A stretch of DNA of 64,000 bases from AC-32 sp963765785 (lineage in GTDB: Bacteria; Actinomycetota; Thermoleophilia; Gaiellales; Gaiellaceae). Under the pieces are notes generated by a model. That model searched no databases and was not told the origin of the DNA. It saw nothing but the letters and a program-made list of their open reading frames with translations. The stretch is taken from contig CAVXXW010000017.1 in assembly GCA_963765785.1 (NCBI GenBank), positions 13,390-77,389 on the forward strand, given 5' to 3'. This document shows positions 7,073-15,732 of the stretch, in pieces. Both the position numbers and the translations under genes were made by a program. Each line of letters begins with the position of its first letter. Position 1 is the first letter of the stretch.

Positions 7073-7962
7073 CCTGGCAGTTCACGCTCAGCGGGCTGCT
7101 GATCGGACTGCTCGTCGGGATGACCGGCATGGGCGGCGGCTCGCTGCTGACGCCGATCCTGGTCATCTTCTTCGGCTTCCAGCCGACCCTCGCGGTGGGA
7201 ACCGACGTCCTCCACGGCGCGATCTTCAAGAGCTTCGGCGCGGTCAGGCACCGGCGGCTCGGCACCGTCCATGCGCGCCTGACGCTGTGGATGTTCCTCG
7301 GCTCGGGCCCGATGTCGCTGCTCGGCGTGGCCGCCGCGACCTGGCTCAGCCACCACTCGAGCGGCGCCGAGAGCATCGAGTCGTACGCAATCGGCGTCGC
7401 GCTCGTGATCGGCGGCATCGGCCTAGTCGCGAAGACCTTCATCAAGCGCGGGATCCAGCCTGACGACGCGCCGTTCATCCTCACGAGGCGCGACAAGCTG
7501 ATCGCCTTCGCGCTCGGCGCGACCTGCGGCTTCGTGGTCGGCCTCACCTCGGTCGGCAGCGGAACGTTCTTCGGGCTCGTGATGGTGCTCGTCTTCCCGC
7601 TGACGCTGCCGAAGATCGTCGGCACCGACATCTTTCACGCGGCCGCGCTGCTCTGGGTCGCTGGCTTCGGCCACCTGGTCGCGGGCAACGTCGACCTGCG
7701 GACGATGGGGTGGCTGCTCACCGGCTCGATCCCGGGCGTGCTGATTTCGAGCCACTTCACGCTCAGGGTGCCCGACCGCGCGCTGCGGCTCGGGCTCGCC
7801 TCCGTGCTGATGCTGAGCGGGATCAAGCTGATCGACTTCGCGGGCGCGGACTACGTGATCGCGGCGGCCGCGATCGCCGCCGGGCTCGGCTTCGCGGCGT
7901 GGGCTCTCGTCGCTCGCCTCGGGCGACGGCCAAGGCCCGAAGCGGCCGCCAGTTCCGACTAA
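7069..7962 (+). CDS. TauE/SafE family anion exporter (sulfite or organosulfonate)
   Basis: 297 residues, eight or so hydrophobic segments. The first half has LLVGMTGMGGGSLLTPIL near 13-30 and the second half the related CGFVVGLTSVGSGTFFGLV near 149-167, the internal repeat of the family. Members export sulfite, sulfoacetate, taurine-derived anions and similar compounds. As last gene of an operon that makes sulfite and phosphosulfolactate, it could vent toxic sulfite or release the sulfonate product. Substrate direction is not visible from sequence. Confidence 0.85.
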   Translation: MTWQFTLSGLLIGLLVGMTGMGGGSLLTPILVIFFGFQPTLAVGTDVLHGAIFKSFGAVRHRRLGTVHARLTLWMFLGSGPMSLLGVAAATWLSHHSSGAESIESYAIGVALVIGGIGLVAKTFIKRGIQPDDAPFILTRRDKLIAFALGATCGFVVGLTSVGSGTFFGLVMVLVFPLTLPKIVGTDIFHAAALLWVAGFGHLVAGNVDLRTMGWLLTGSIPGVLISSHFTLRVPDRALRLGLASVLMLSGIKLIDFAGADYVIAAAAIAAGLGFAAWALVARLGRRPRPEAAASSD

Positions 7963-7975
7963 AGTCTCTCCTCCC

Positions 7976-8887
7976 GTGGCGCGCATCCTGCCGACCGTGG
8001 TCGTGCTGGCTCTCCTCGGCTGCACGGCCGCGGCGTTCGCGGTCACCGAGGGGCTTAAGCTCGAGCGCGCGCCGGTGTTCAACACGAAGGTCGGGAAGGT
8101 GATTGCTCCCGACTCGGCATCGAACGCGTCGGTTCCGATCCAGTTCCAGCTGCGCAAGCCGGATCGTGTGACCGTCGAGATCGTGAACGGCAACAGCGAC
8201 GTCGTCCGGGCGATCGCGCGCTCGCGGCGTGAACAGCGTGGCGTCGTCCAGTTCACGTGGAACGGGCGCGGCGACAACGGCGAGGTCGTGCCCGACGGCT
8301 TCTACCGCCCGCAGGTCCACCTGGCGAACGAGCACCGGACGATCCTGCTGCCGAACCCGATCCGGATGGACGCCACCCCGCCGCTGATCCGGCTCGTCTC
8401 GGTGCGGCCGCGCGTGATCGCGCCGTTCGGCAAGAACAGCCTGGTGCGCATCAGGTACCAAACGAGCGAGCGGGCCCAGGCGCTCCTGTACGTCGACGGC
8501 GAGCCGAAGACCCATGTCCGCCGCTTCGTCCGTGCTGGCAGCTTCTCCTGGTACGGGCGCTCGGCGCGGGGACTCGCGGCCGGTCCGCACCGGATCCGGC
8601 TGCGCTCGATCGACTTCGCGACCAACGTCGGCCCGCCGAGCCGCGCCGTGACGATCGTCGTCCGCTACGTCGAGCTGCGGCCGGACTCCGTGCGCGTTGC
8701 CGCCGGCCGGCGCTTCGGGTTCCGCGTCCTGAATGCCCAGCGCTACGCCGTCCACTTCGGCTCGCTGCACAAAGAGCACAGTGGGCCGCTGCTCGTGCTG
8801 CGCGCGCCGAAGCAGCCGGGCCGCTACGTGCTGCGGGTCGCGAACGACGGCCACGTCGCCCCGGCGGTCGTGGTGGTGACGCCGTGA
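7976..8887 (+). CDS. Secreted protein with FlgD-like Ig fold, function unknown
   Basis: 303 residues from GTG 7976. A hydrophobic N-terminus (residues 4-23) looks like a signal peptide or anchor. QFQLRKPDRVTVEI near 52 and VVQFTWNGRGDNGEVVPDGFYRPQV near 86-110 form a FlgD-type Ig-like domain; a second beta-rich repeat follows with GPHRIRLRSIDFATN near 203-217. No catalytic motif is seen. It overlaps the polymerase gene downstream by four bases, so a structural or assembly role in surface polysaccharide export is likely from context only. Confidence 0.65.
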   Translation: MARILPTVVVLALLGCTAAAFAVTEGLKLERAPVFNTKVGKVIAPDSASNASVPIQFQLRKPDRVTVEIVNGNSDVVRAIARSRREQRGVVQFTWNGRGDNGEVVPDGFYRPQVHLANEHRTILLPNPIRMDATPPLIRLVSVRPRVIAPFGKNSLVRIRYQTSERAQALLYVDGEPKTHVRRFVRAGSFSWYGRSARGLAAGPHRIRLRSIDFATNVGPPSRAVTIVVRYVELRPDSVRVAAGRRFGFRVLNAQRYAVHFGSLHKEHSGPLLVLRAPKQPGRYVLRVANDGHVAPAVVVVTP

Positions 8888-10428
8888 CCGCCCAGGCCGC
8901 GGGCGTCGTCGGCAGCCTGGGCCTAGCGGCGCTGCTCGTCGGCCCGAGCCGGACGTGGCGGCTCGCCGGCCTTGGCGCGTGGGCGGCCGGCAGCGTCGTG
9001 CTCGCCGGCTACCTCGCGCCGCACGGACACCGGCCGCTGCTCGGTGCCGCCGCGGTCGTCGGCGTGCTGCTCGCGGTCGCCGGCGCCTACGTGATCTGGC
9101 GCTGGCCGTTCGTGCTCCCGTTCGCCGCGCTCGCCTGCGTTGCCGCGCGGATCCACGTTCACGTCGGCGCCACGGAGGCGAACCTGCTCGTGCCGATGTA
9201 CCTCGTCGTCGCGGCCGCGGCGATCCTGCTCGCCTGGGAGCTCTGGCATGGCGACGAACGCGCGAAGGAGCTCGGCCCCGTCGCGTGGCCGCTCGCGGCG
9301 TTCGTCGGCTGGGGCGGCGTCTCGATGCTGTGGACGGAGGACGTGCGGCAGGGCGCGATCGAGCTGCTGTTCTTCTATCTGCCGTTCGGGCTGCTGGCCA
9401 TGGCGCTCGCCAGGCTCGCCTGGACGCGCCTGATCGCGCTCGGGCTGCTCGTCGAGCTGACGGCGATGGCCGTCGTCTTCTCGGCGATCGGGATCTACCA
9501 GTACGAGACGCGCGACATCTTCTGGAACCCGAAGCTGCTCGTCTCGAACGCGTACGCGCCGTTCTATCGCGTCAACTCCGTCTTCTGGGACCCGTCGATC
9601 TACGGGCGCTTCCTCGTCGTCGCGATCCTCGCGCTGCTCGTGGTCGTGCTGTTCGTGCGCGAGCTGCGCGTGCTGCTCGGCGCGACCGCCGCGATTGCGG
9701 CGATCTGGGCCGGGCTCTACTTCTCGTACTCCCAGTCGAGCTTCGCGGCGCTCGCGGCCGGGGTCGTGATCCTGGCGATCTTCGCCTGGGGCCGCCGAGG
9801 GATCGCGCTGGCCGTGGTGACCGCGCTCGTCGTCGGCGCCGCGGCGCTGTCGGTCCCGAGCGTCCGCCACGACGTCTTCGGCCAGCGCACCGGCAAGAGC
9901 GCGACCAGCGGGCGCGGCGTGCTCGTCCGGCGCGGTCTCCACATCGCCGAGCACCACCCGGTCGCCGGCGTCGGCATCGGCGGCTTCAAGCACGCGTACG
10001 CGAACCTCGCCGGGCTGAAGGGCAAGGAGCCGAACGCGGCCGCCTCGCACACGACGCCGGTGACGGTCGCGGCCGAGGGTGGGATCGTCGGCTTCGCCTT
10101 GTTCGTCTGGCTGCTCGTCGCAGCGCTCGCGCTCGCCTTCCGGCGCTTTACCCGCGACCTCTACGGCCTGGCCGCGCTGGCGTTCGGCGCGATCGTGGCC
10201 GCGATCGCGGTCCACAGCCTCTTCTACAACGCGTTCTTCGAGGACGCGACGGTCTGGGGCGCGATCGGCCTCGCCGCCGCGCTACCGCGACGACAGGACG
10301 AGCCCGCGGATCCGCCGCAGCTCGACCGGGAGGTAGAACCCGAGCGGGAGCAGGGCGAGCGGGTAGATCGCGCTGAGCAGGACGGCGCCGGCGAGCGGGA
10401 CGTCCAGGCTCTTCCCGAGCACCGTTAG
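8884..10428 (+). CDS. O-antigen polymerase/ligase-like membrane protein (Wzy/WaaL family)
   Basis: 514 residues from GTG 8884 at the stop of the preceding gene. About 12 hydrophobic spans surround a large polar loop holding SGRGVLVRRGLHIAEHHPVAGVGIGGFKHAY near 340-370 and SHTTPVTVAAEGGIVGFALF near 380-400, the Wzy_C / O-antigen ligase signature (H..GxGxG, then E-GG-hG). It would polymerise or transfer lipid-linked glycan at the outer face of the membrane. After ALPRRQDEPA the last ~40 residues are charged and lie over the end of the convergent flippase gene (overlap 10282-10428), so the natural stop has probably been lost and this tail is read-through. Confidence 0.85.
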   Translation: MTAQAAGVVGSLGLAALLVGPSRTWRLAGLGAWAAGSVVLAGYLAPHGHRPLLGAAAVVGVLLAVAGAYVIWRWPFVLPFAALACVAARIHVHVGATEANLLVPMYLVVAAAAILLAWELWHGDERAKELGPVAWPLAAFVGWGGVSMLWTEDVRQGAIELLFFYLPFGLLAMALARLAWTRLIALGLLVELTAMAVVFSAIGIYQYETRDIFWNPKLLVSNAYAPFYRVNSVFWDPSIYGRFLVVAILALLVVVLFVRELRVLLGATAAIAAIWAGLYFSYSQSSFAALAAGVVILAIFAWGRRGIALAVVTALVVGAAALSVPSVRHDVFGQRTGKSATSGRGVLVRRGLHIAEHHPVAGVGIGGFKHAYANLAGLKGKEPNAAASHTTPVTVAAEGGIVGFALFVWLLVAALALAFRRFTRDLYGLAALAFGAIVAAIAVHSLFYNAFFEDATVWGAIGLAAALPRRQDEPADPPQLDREVEPEREQGERVDRAEQDGAGERDVQALPEHR

Positions 10429-11718
10429 CCCGACGGCCACGCCGGCGGCGAGCGCGATGCGCCGCCACTGGTACGGCACGGGAAACACCTGCTGCGCGCG
10501 GATCGTCATCCCGAAGAACATGATCAGGTAGGCGACGAGGGTCGAGACGGCCGCGCCCATCATCCCGTAGGGCGGGATCAGGAGGAAGTTGAGCCCGATG
10601 TTGACCGCCGCCGCTACTCCTGTCACGACCCAGTTGAACTGCGTCTTCTTCGCCCGCCCGATGCCGATCGACATTACGTTGAACGCGATGAACGCCGTGC
10701 CTCCGAAGACGAGCAGCGGCACGACCTCCGACGCGCCGTAGAACTTCGGCGTCGTCAGCAGGCGGACGATCCAGGGGGCGAGCAGCGACAGCGTCAGCGA
10801 GAGCCAGCAGCACGCGTACATGACGTAGGTGAGCACGAAGGCGTACGTACGCTTGGCGTCGTCGTCGCTCTTGATCGAGTACGCGAACGCGGGCCAGGCC
10901 GTCCTCAGCGCGATCAGCAGCAGCAGCAGCGCCGTCGAGATGCGCACGCCGACCGAATAGAGACCATTCTCGGTCAGGCCCTTGATGTGGACGATGAAGA
11001 AGCGGTCCGAGAGGTCGATCACCCAGAGCGCGATCCCCGACGGCACGAGCGGCAGCCCGAAGCGCTGCATCTGCCGGAAGAGCGGACGGCTGAACTCGAG
11101 CCCGAGCTGGAACCGCCGGTAGCCGAGGAGCACGAAGTAGACCGCGAGCGTGCCCGTGAAGTTTCCGACGATCACGCCGATCGCGCCCTTGTGCCAGACG
11201 GCGACGAGCAGGATAGTCGCGACCACGGTGATGATCACGTTGGCGAGCGTCGCCGCGACGTAGCTGACCGACCGCTCCTCGACCCGGAAGAGCGAGGTCA
11301 GCTGCTCGTAGTTCATCTGCGCCCAGAGCAGGATCAGCGCCGCACGCACGACGTTCGCCTTCGAGTCCGTGGTGAAGAGCAGGTGCGAGATCTGCGGCGC
11401 GAGGATCCAGCCCACGACCAGGCCGAGCGTCGCCATACCCATCGTGAACCAGAAGGAGGTGCGGACGACCGTCGTCCTGCCGGCGTCGTCCTCGGCGTCG
11501 AAGTAGAAGCGGAAGAACGCCATCGAGATGCCCATCCGCAGCACGATCACGAGCACGACCGTCAGCGCCATGAGCGTGTCGACGACCCCGACGTCGCCCG
11601 GGCTCAGGTAGCGCGTGACGACCGGGAGGAGGAAGACGCTGATCAGCCGCGAGACCACGGCGCCGAGGCCGTAGATGGCGGAATGCTTAGCCAGGCGCCC
11701 GAGCTGCTGCGCGATCAC
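10282..11718 (-). CDS. Wzx-type polysaccharide flippase (MOP superfamily)
   Basis: 478 residues from a GTG at 11718. Twelve to fourteen hydrophobic spans; the N-terminus (GLGAVVSRLISVFLLPVVTRYLSPGDVG near 17-44) is characteristic of the polysaccharide-transport branch of the MOP/MATE exporters, which flip undecaprenyl-linked repeat units. LPLVPSGIALWVIDLSDRFFI near 231-251 starts the second half. Convergent with, and overlapping, the polymerase gene, a functional partner. Divergent from the epimerase at 11760 with only 41 bases between starts. Confidence 0.88.
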   Translation of the reverse strand: MIAQQLGRLAKHSAIYGLGAVVSRLISVFLLPVVTRYLSPGDVGVVDTLMALTVVLVIVLRMGISMAFFRFYFDAEDDAGRTTVVRTSFWFTMGMATLGLVVGWILAPQISHLLFTTDSKANVVRAALILLWAQMNYEQLTSLFRVEERSVSYVAATLANVIITVVATILLVAVWHKGAIGVIVGNFTGTLAVYFVLLGYRRFQLGLEFSRPLFRQMQRFGLPLVPSGIALWVIDLSDRFFIVHIKGLTENGLYSVGVRISTALLLLLIALRTAWPAFAYSIKSDDDAKRTYAFVLTYVMYACCWLSLTLSLLAPWIVRLLTTPKFYGASEVVPLLVFGGTAFIAFNVMSIGIGRAKKTQFNWVVTGVAAAVNIGLNFLLIPPYGMMGAAVSTLVAYLIMFFGMTIRAQQVFPVPYQWRRIALAAGVAVGLTVLGKSLDVPLAGAVLLSAIYPLALLPLGFYLPVELRRIRGLVLSSR

Positions 11719-11745
11719 GTCCTCAGTTTGGCCGAATCACGCGGC

Positions 11746-11751
11746 TAGACT
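11746..11751 (+). promoter_or_regulatory. Candidate -10 box TAGACT
   Basis: TAGACT stands eight bases before the GTG at 11760, the same layout as several other starts in this window and consistent with a nearly leaderless transcript. No clear -35. Confidence 0.35.
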
Positions 11752-11759
11752 GGCCGATC

Positions 11760-12743
11760 GTGGCTCTGAGCGGCAAGCAGATCCTGATGACGGGCGGCGC
11801 GGGCTTCATCGGCACCGCGCTCGCGCGTCGGCTCGTCGACGAAAACGAGATCGTCGTGCTGGACAACCTGCACCGCGACTCGCTGACCGGCACCGAGCTC
11901 GCCGAGCACGGGAACCTCCGGTTCGTGCAGGGCGACGTGCTCGACCTGCCGCTGCTGCGGGAGCTGACGGGCCGTGCGACGCACGTCGTGCACCTCGCCG
12001 CGATCGCGGGCGTCGACACCGTACTGAAGAGCCCGGTGCGCACGATGCGCGTGAACCTGATCGGCACCTCGAACGTGCTCGAGGCCGCGCACGAGACCGG
12101 CACGATCGAGCGGCTGATCGACTTCTCGACCAGCGAGGTCTTCGGCACGCACGCCTACAAGGTCGAGGAGACCCACGTCACCTCCCAGGGCTCGGTCGGC
12201 GAGGCGCGCTGGACGTACGCGGTCTCGAAGCTCGCCGGCGAGTACATGGCGCACTCGTACTTCGACGAGTACAAGCTGCCCTCGACTTCGATCCGGCCGT
12301 TCAACGTCTACGGGCCTGGCCAGGTCGGCAGCGGCGCGATCCACCACTTCACGGTGCGCGCGCTCGCGGGCGACGAGCTCGTGATCCACGGCGACGGCTC
12401 GCAGATCCGTGCCTGGTGCTTCGTCGACGACGTGGTCGAGGCGCTCCTGGCGATGCTCGAACGCGACGAGGCGGTCGGCCAGGTCTTCAACGTCGGGAAC
12501 CCGCGCTCGGTCGTGACGGTCTTCGATCTCGCCTCGCGGATCAAGCGGCTGGCCGAGTCGGAGTCCGAGATCGTCTTCCGGCCGCTCCATTACACGGACG
12601 TCGAGATGCGCATCCCGAACGTCGACAAGGCGCAGAAGCTGCTCGAGTGGGAGCCGCGCGTCGACCTGGACGAGGGCCTCGCCCGGACGATCGCGTGGTA
12701 CCGCGAGCGGCAACCCGTGCAGAGCCTGGCGCCCTCGCGGTGA
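11760..12743 (+). CDS. NAD-dependent sugar epimerase/dehydratase (extended SDR)
   Basis: 327 residues from GTG 11760. GGAGFIG at 12-18 binds NAD; the SDR catalytic Ser lies in STSEVFG near 124-130 and the Tyr-x3-Lys in YAVSKLAGEY near 154-163; RPFNVYGPGQ near 181-190 and RAWCFVDDV near 219-227 complete the extended-SDR pattern. The usual products are UDP-glucuronate, UDP-galactose or dTDP-sugars; the exact activity cannot be read. Its stop overlaps the start of the next secreted protein gene (GTGA). Confidence 0.87.
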   Translation: MALSGKQILMTGGAGFIGTALARRLVDENEIVVLDNLHRDSLTGTELAEHGNLRFVQGDVLDLPLLRELTGRATHVVHLAAIAGVDTVLKSPVRTMRVNLIGTSNVLEAAHETGTIERLIDFSTSEVFGTHAYKVEETHVTSQGSVGEARWTYAVSKLAGEYMAHSYFDEYKLPSTSIRPFNVYGPGQVGSGAIHHFTVRALAGDELVIHGDGSQIRAWCFVDDVVEALLAMLERDEAVGQVFNVGNPRSVVTVFDLASRIKRLAESESEIVFRPLHYTDVEMRIPNVDKAQKLLEWEPRVDLDEGLARTIAWYRERQPVQSLAPSR

Positions 12744-14311
12744 GACGCGTCTTGGCCGCGGCGGCGCTCGCCGTCGTCGTGGTCGTGCCGGGAGCGGCGG
12801 CCGAGCAGGCCGCGCGGCTGCAGGTCGCCTCGCTCGACCGGCCGGTCTTCAGCCCGAACGGGAACGGGATCAACGACACGGTCTCGCTGCACACGAATGC
12901 GGCGCCGGGGACGCTGATCGGCCTGCGCGCCTACGTCTGGGGCGGCCGGCTCGAGGGCTGGAAGCGGATCCGGACGGGCGTCTCGTCGACCAAGCCGGAC
13001 GTCACGTGGGGCGGCACGAAGGCCTCCGGGGCGAAGGTCCGCGACGGCACCTACCAGTTGACGGTCTGTTACAAGGATCAGGGCCACCGGCTGCCGCCGC
13101 TGCCGGGACCCGCCCGGCCGGGGAAAGCGGAGGCGAGCGTGCGCAACCCGCCGTGGAACACCTCCGGCTGCGCGAAGCCGCACGTCGTGCGCGTCGAGCG
13201 GCTCGCGGCCTTCGTCGACTCGACCGCCAGCTTCAACCCCGGCGACAAGCTGCCGATCGTGGTCTCGGCGGACGGCGGCCAGTCCTCCGTCTCGTTCGAG
13301 CGCGACTGCACCGCCGGCCACGAGGTGCAGATGACGTTCAGCGACGACGGGTCGGTGCACGTCCCGCTCGGCGACCCGCCAGGCCTCTACCACGCGGTCG
13401 CGGGCGACCCGGCCGGCGACGTCTTCCGCGCGCCGGTCGTCGTTCGCTCCGGCCTACCGCTCGACAAGCCCGAGCCGCACACGGCGCTCGTCGTCTGGCC
13501 GTACCTGAGCTGGCGCGCCTACAACGCGTACGACGCCGACCTGAACGGGATCCCGGACAGCTGGTACCAGTTCTGGCGCCAGCGGCGCGTCTCACTGAAG
13601 GCGCCGATCTTGCGCAAGGGGGTGGAGGACGACCACAAGGCCGCGCTGCCGTACTCACGTTGGCTGTGCGCGCGCAACCCGCGCACGCAGCAGATCACCG
13701 ACGTCGAGCTCGGGCAGCTGCCGCTCTCGACGCTCCGGCGCTACAGCGCGATCGTCTTCCCCGGCCACACGGAGTACTACGAGCCACACACCTGGGACCT
13801 GTTGAAGCAGTACCGCGACCAGGGCGGCAACCTCGTCTTCCTTCAGGCGAACCCGTTCTACCGGCAGGTCCGCATCGACGCGAAGCACAACGCGGTCGTG
13901 ATGACCGACTTCGACGCCCGTGAGGGGCGCTCCGACTTCGCGCTCGCCGGCGTCGGCTACGACGGCTGCTGCTTCCCCAAGAAGCGCGGGTCGCCGTACG
14001 TCGCCGCGAGCGGTCGCGACTACCAGCAGTTGCGCTGGCTGTTCCGCGGCACCGGCATCGGCCCCGGCCAGTCGTTCGGCAGGGCCGACTCCGAGAGCGA
14101 CCGGTTCGACCCTGAGCTGACCCCGCACGACCACGTGGTCGCGGCGGAGGCGATCATGCAGGGCAAGCACGGGGTTGTGAACGCGGACATGGTCTGGGCG
14201 CGGGCCGGCAAGGGACAGACCTTCGCGACCGGCAACTACACGTTCCTGCGGATGAGCCGCGACATCACCTACAAGCTGCTCGACAACGTATGGGCAAGGC
14301 TCGTGGGCTAG
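12740..14311 (+). CDS. Secreted two-domain protein: FlgD-like Ig fold plus DMF-deaminase-beta-like domain
   Basis: 523 residues. A signal peptide covers about residues 1-24 (ending AAA). RPVFSPNGNGINDTVSL near 33-49 and the G-x-K-V-RDGTYQLTV strand near 99 are a FlgD Ig-like fold. From about 240, VVWPYLSWRAYNAYDADLNGIPDSW, then YSAIVFPGHTEYYEPHTWDLLKQYRDQGGNLVFL, match the C-terminal domain of N,N-dimethylformamidase large subunits, a glutamine-amidotransferase-like fold; the catalytic residues of amidohydrolysis are not obvious. Several cysteine pairs suggest an extracellular protein. Sits between an epimerase and a solute-binding lipoprotein in the polysaccharide region. Real function unknown. 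Confidence 0.65.
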   Translation: MRRVLAAAALAVVVVVPGAAAEQAARLQVASLDRPVFSPNGNGINDTVSLHTNAAPGTLIGLRAYVWGGRLEGWKRIRTGVSSTKPDVTWGGTKASGAKVRDGTYQLTVCYKDQGHRLPPLPGPARPGKAEASVRNPPWNTSGCAKPHVVRVERLAAFVDSTASFNPGDKLPIVVSADGGQSSVSFERDCTAGHEVQMTFSDDGSVHVPLGDPPGLYHAVAGDPAGDVFRAPVVVRSGLPLDKPEPHTALVVWPYLSWRAYNAYDADLNGIPDSWYQFWRQRRVSLKAPILRKGVEDDHKAALPYSRWLCARNPRTQQITDVELGQLPLSTLRRYSAIVFPGHTEYYEPHTWDLLKQYRDQGGNLVFLQANPFYRQVRIDAKHNAVVMTDFDAREGRSDFALAGVGYDGCCFPKKRGSPYVAASGRDYQQLRWLFRGTGIGPGQSFGRADSESDRFDPELTPHDHVVAAEAIMQGKHGVVNADMVWARAGKGQTFATGNYTFLRMSRDITYKLLDNVWARLVG

Positions 14312-15732
14312 CCGCGCTCGGCGTGCTCGTCCTGGCGGGCTGCGGCGGCTCCTCTGCGCCGAATCCGTCGAACGCGGTCTTGCACCTGGCGCTACCGCTC
14401 CTGCCGAGCCGGCTCGACCCGCAGACCGCGTCCGACCTGCCGTCGCTGAACGTCGCGCACGAGCTCTATTCGGGGCTGACGCGGTACTCCGGCACCGGCG
14501 TCGCGCCGGACCTCGCGGAGTCCTGGGACGTGAGTCAGGACGGGCTCGTGTGGACGTTCCGCCTGCGCAAGGGCCTGCGCTGGAGCGACGACTCGCCGAT
14601 CGTTGCCGGCGACTTCCGCCGTGCCTGGCTGCACGCGCTCGATCCGAAGACCGGCGCCGCCTACGCGGGCCCGTACCTCGGGATCGTGCGCGGCGCCCGC
14701 CGCTACGACGCGACCGGCAAGGGCAGCCTCGGTGTACAGGCGCTCGACGACCGGACGCTGCGCGTGACGCTTCAGCACCCGGTGCCGTGGTTCGACCAGC
14801 TCGTCGCGCATCCGGTGACCGCGCCCGAGCCGCCGCGGCCGGCCGCCTACAGCGGGCCGTTCCGGCTCGTCTCGCGCGGCGCCGGCCGCCTGGTGCTCGA
14901 GCGGAACTTCAACTACTGGGACTCGAAGGCCGTGAAACCGAGCCGCGTCGTGCTTTCGACGTCGATGAGCGGTGCCGACGCTGTCCTGCCGCACGGGCTC
15001 GCTGGGCCGGGGCTGCCGTGGGTCGAGACCGCCGCTCCGCGGCCGGCGGGCGCACGTGAGCTGCGGACGATGGCGACAGGCCTCCTGTGGCTCGCGACTC
15101 GGGACTCACCGCTCGCCGACCAGAAGGCACGGCTCTACGCCGCCGGCGAGCTCTCGAACCTCGGCCTCGACAGCGAGGTGCCGCTCGTCTCGCCCGCCGT
15201 GCCCGGTGCCGCACAGGTGAACTCGCGCACGCCCGTGGTCGTGGAGCCGGTCCGGGGCCCGCTCAAGCTGACGCTCGCGTGGGCGCGCGAGGACCTCGGC
15301 GGCTCGCGCGTCGCCGCCCGCCTGCGCGCGAACGACGCGCAGCTTCGGCGCGAGGGACTCGAGCTGGACTACCGGCCCGTGCCGACGCTCTCCCAGCTGC
15401 TCTCGACGCGGGCCGACCTCACGCTCCTTGGTTGGAGCCCGAAGATCTTCGACGCCTACAACCTCCTCGACCTCTTCCCGTGCGGCAGCGCGTTCAACGT
15501 CGCACGCTGGTGCGAGCCGAGCTACGACGCCGGCATGCAGCAGGCCGTCCGCACGCTCGGCGACCGGGGCCGTTGGGCGATCGAGCACCGCCTTGCAGAC
15601 CAACTGCGCCGGGCGGCACCAGCGATCCCCGTCTACACGGGCCGGGACTGGTACAGCGCGAAGCCGGGCGTCAGCGGCTTCTCCTGGTCGCCGATCGGCT
15701 TCTACGAGCTGATGGGAATGACGCGCTCGTAG
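14290..15732 (+). CDS. Extracellular solute-binding lipoprotein, family 5 (peptide-type)
   Basis: 480 residues. Signal peptide with lipobox VLAGC (Cys about 18). LDPQTASDLPSLNVAHELYSGLTRY near 42-66 and PDLAESWDVSQDGLVWTFRLRKGLRWSDDSPIVAGDF near 72-108 are the diagnostic start of SBP_bac_5 proteins. The ORF begins 22 bases inside the preceding gene. No ABC permease or ATPase gene is in the window, so it is an orphan binding protein; capture of peptides or oligosaccharides at the envelope is plausible. Ends 31 bases inside the convergent glycosyltransferase gene. Confidence 0.85.
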   Translation: MGKARGLAALGVLVLAGCGGSSAPNPSNAVLHLALPLLPSRLDPQTASDLPSLNVAHELYSGLTRYSGTGVAPDLAESWDVSQDGLVWTFRLRKGLRWSDDSPIVAGDFRRAWLHALDPKTGAAYAGPYLGIVRGARRYDATGKGSLGVQALDDRTLRVTLQHPVPWFDQLVAHPVTAPEPPRPAAYSGPFRLVSRGAGRLVLERNFNYWDSKAVKPSRVVLSTSMSGADAVLPHGLAGPGLPWVETAAPRPAGARELRTMATGLLWLATRDSPLADQKARLYAAGELSNLGLDSEVPLVSPAVPGAAQVNSRTPVVVEPVRGPLKLTLAWAREDLGGSRVAARLRANDAQLRREGLELDYRPVPTLSQLLSTRADLTLLGWSPKIFDAYNLLDLFPCGSAFNVARWCEPSYDAGMQQAVRTLGDRGRWAIEHRLADQLRRAAPAIPVYTGRDWYSAKPGVSGFSWSPIGFYELMGMTRS

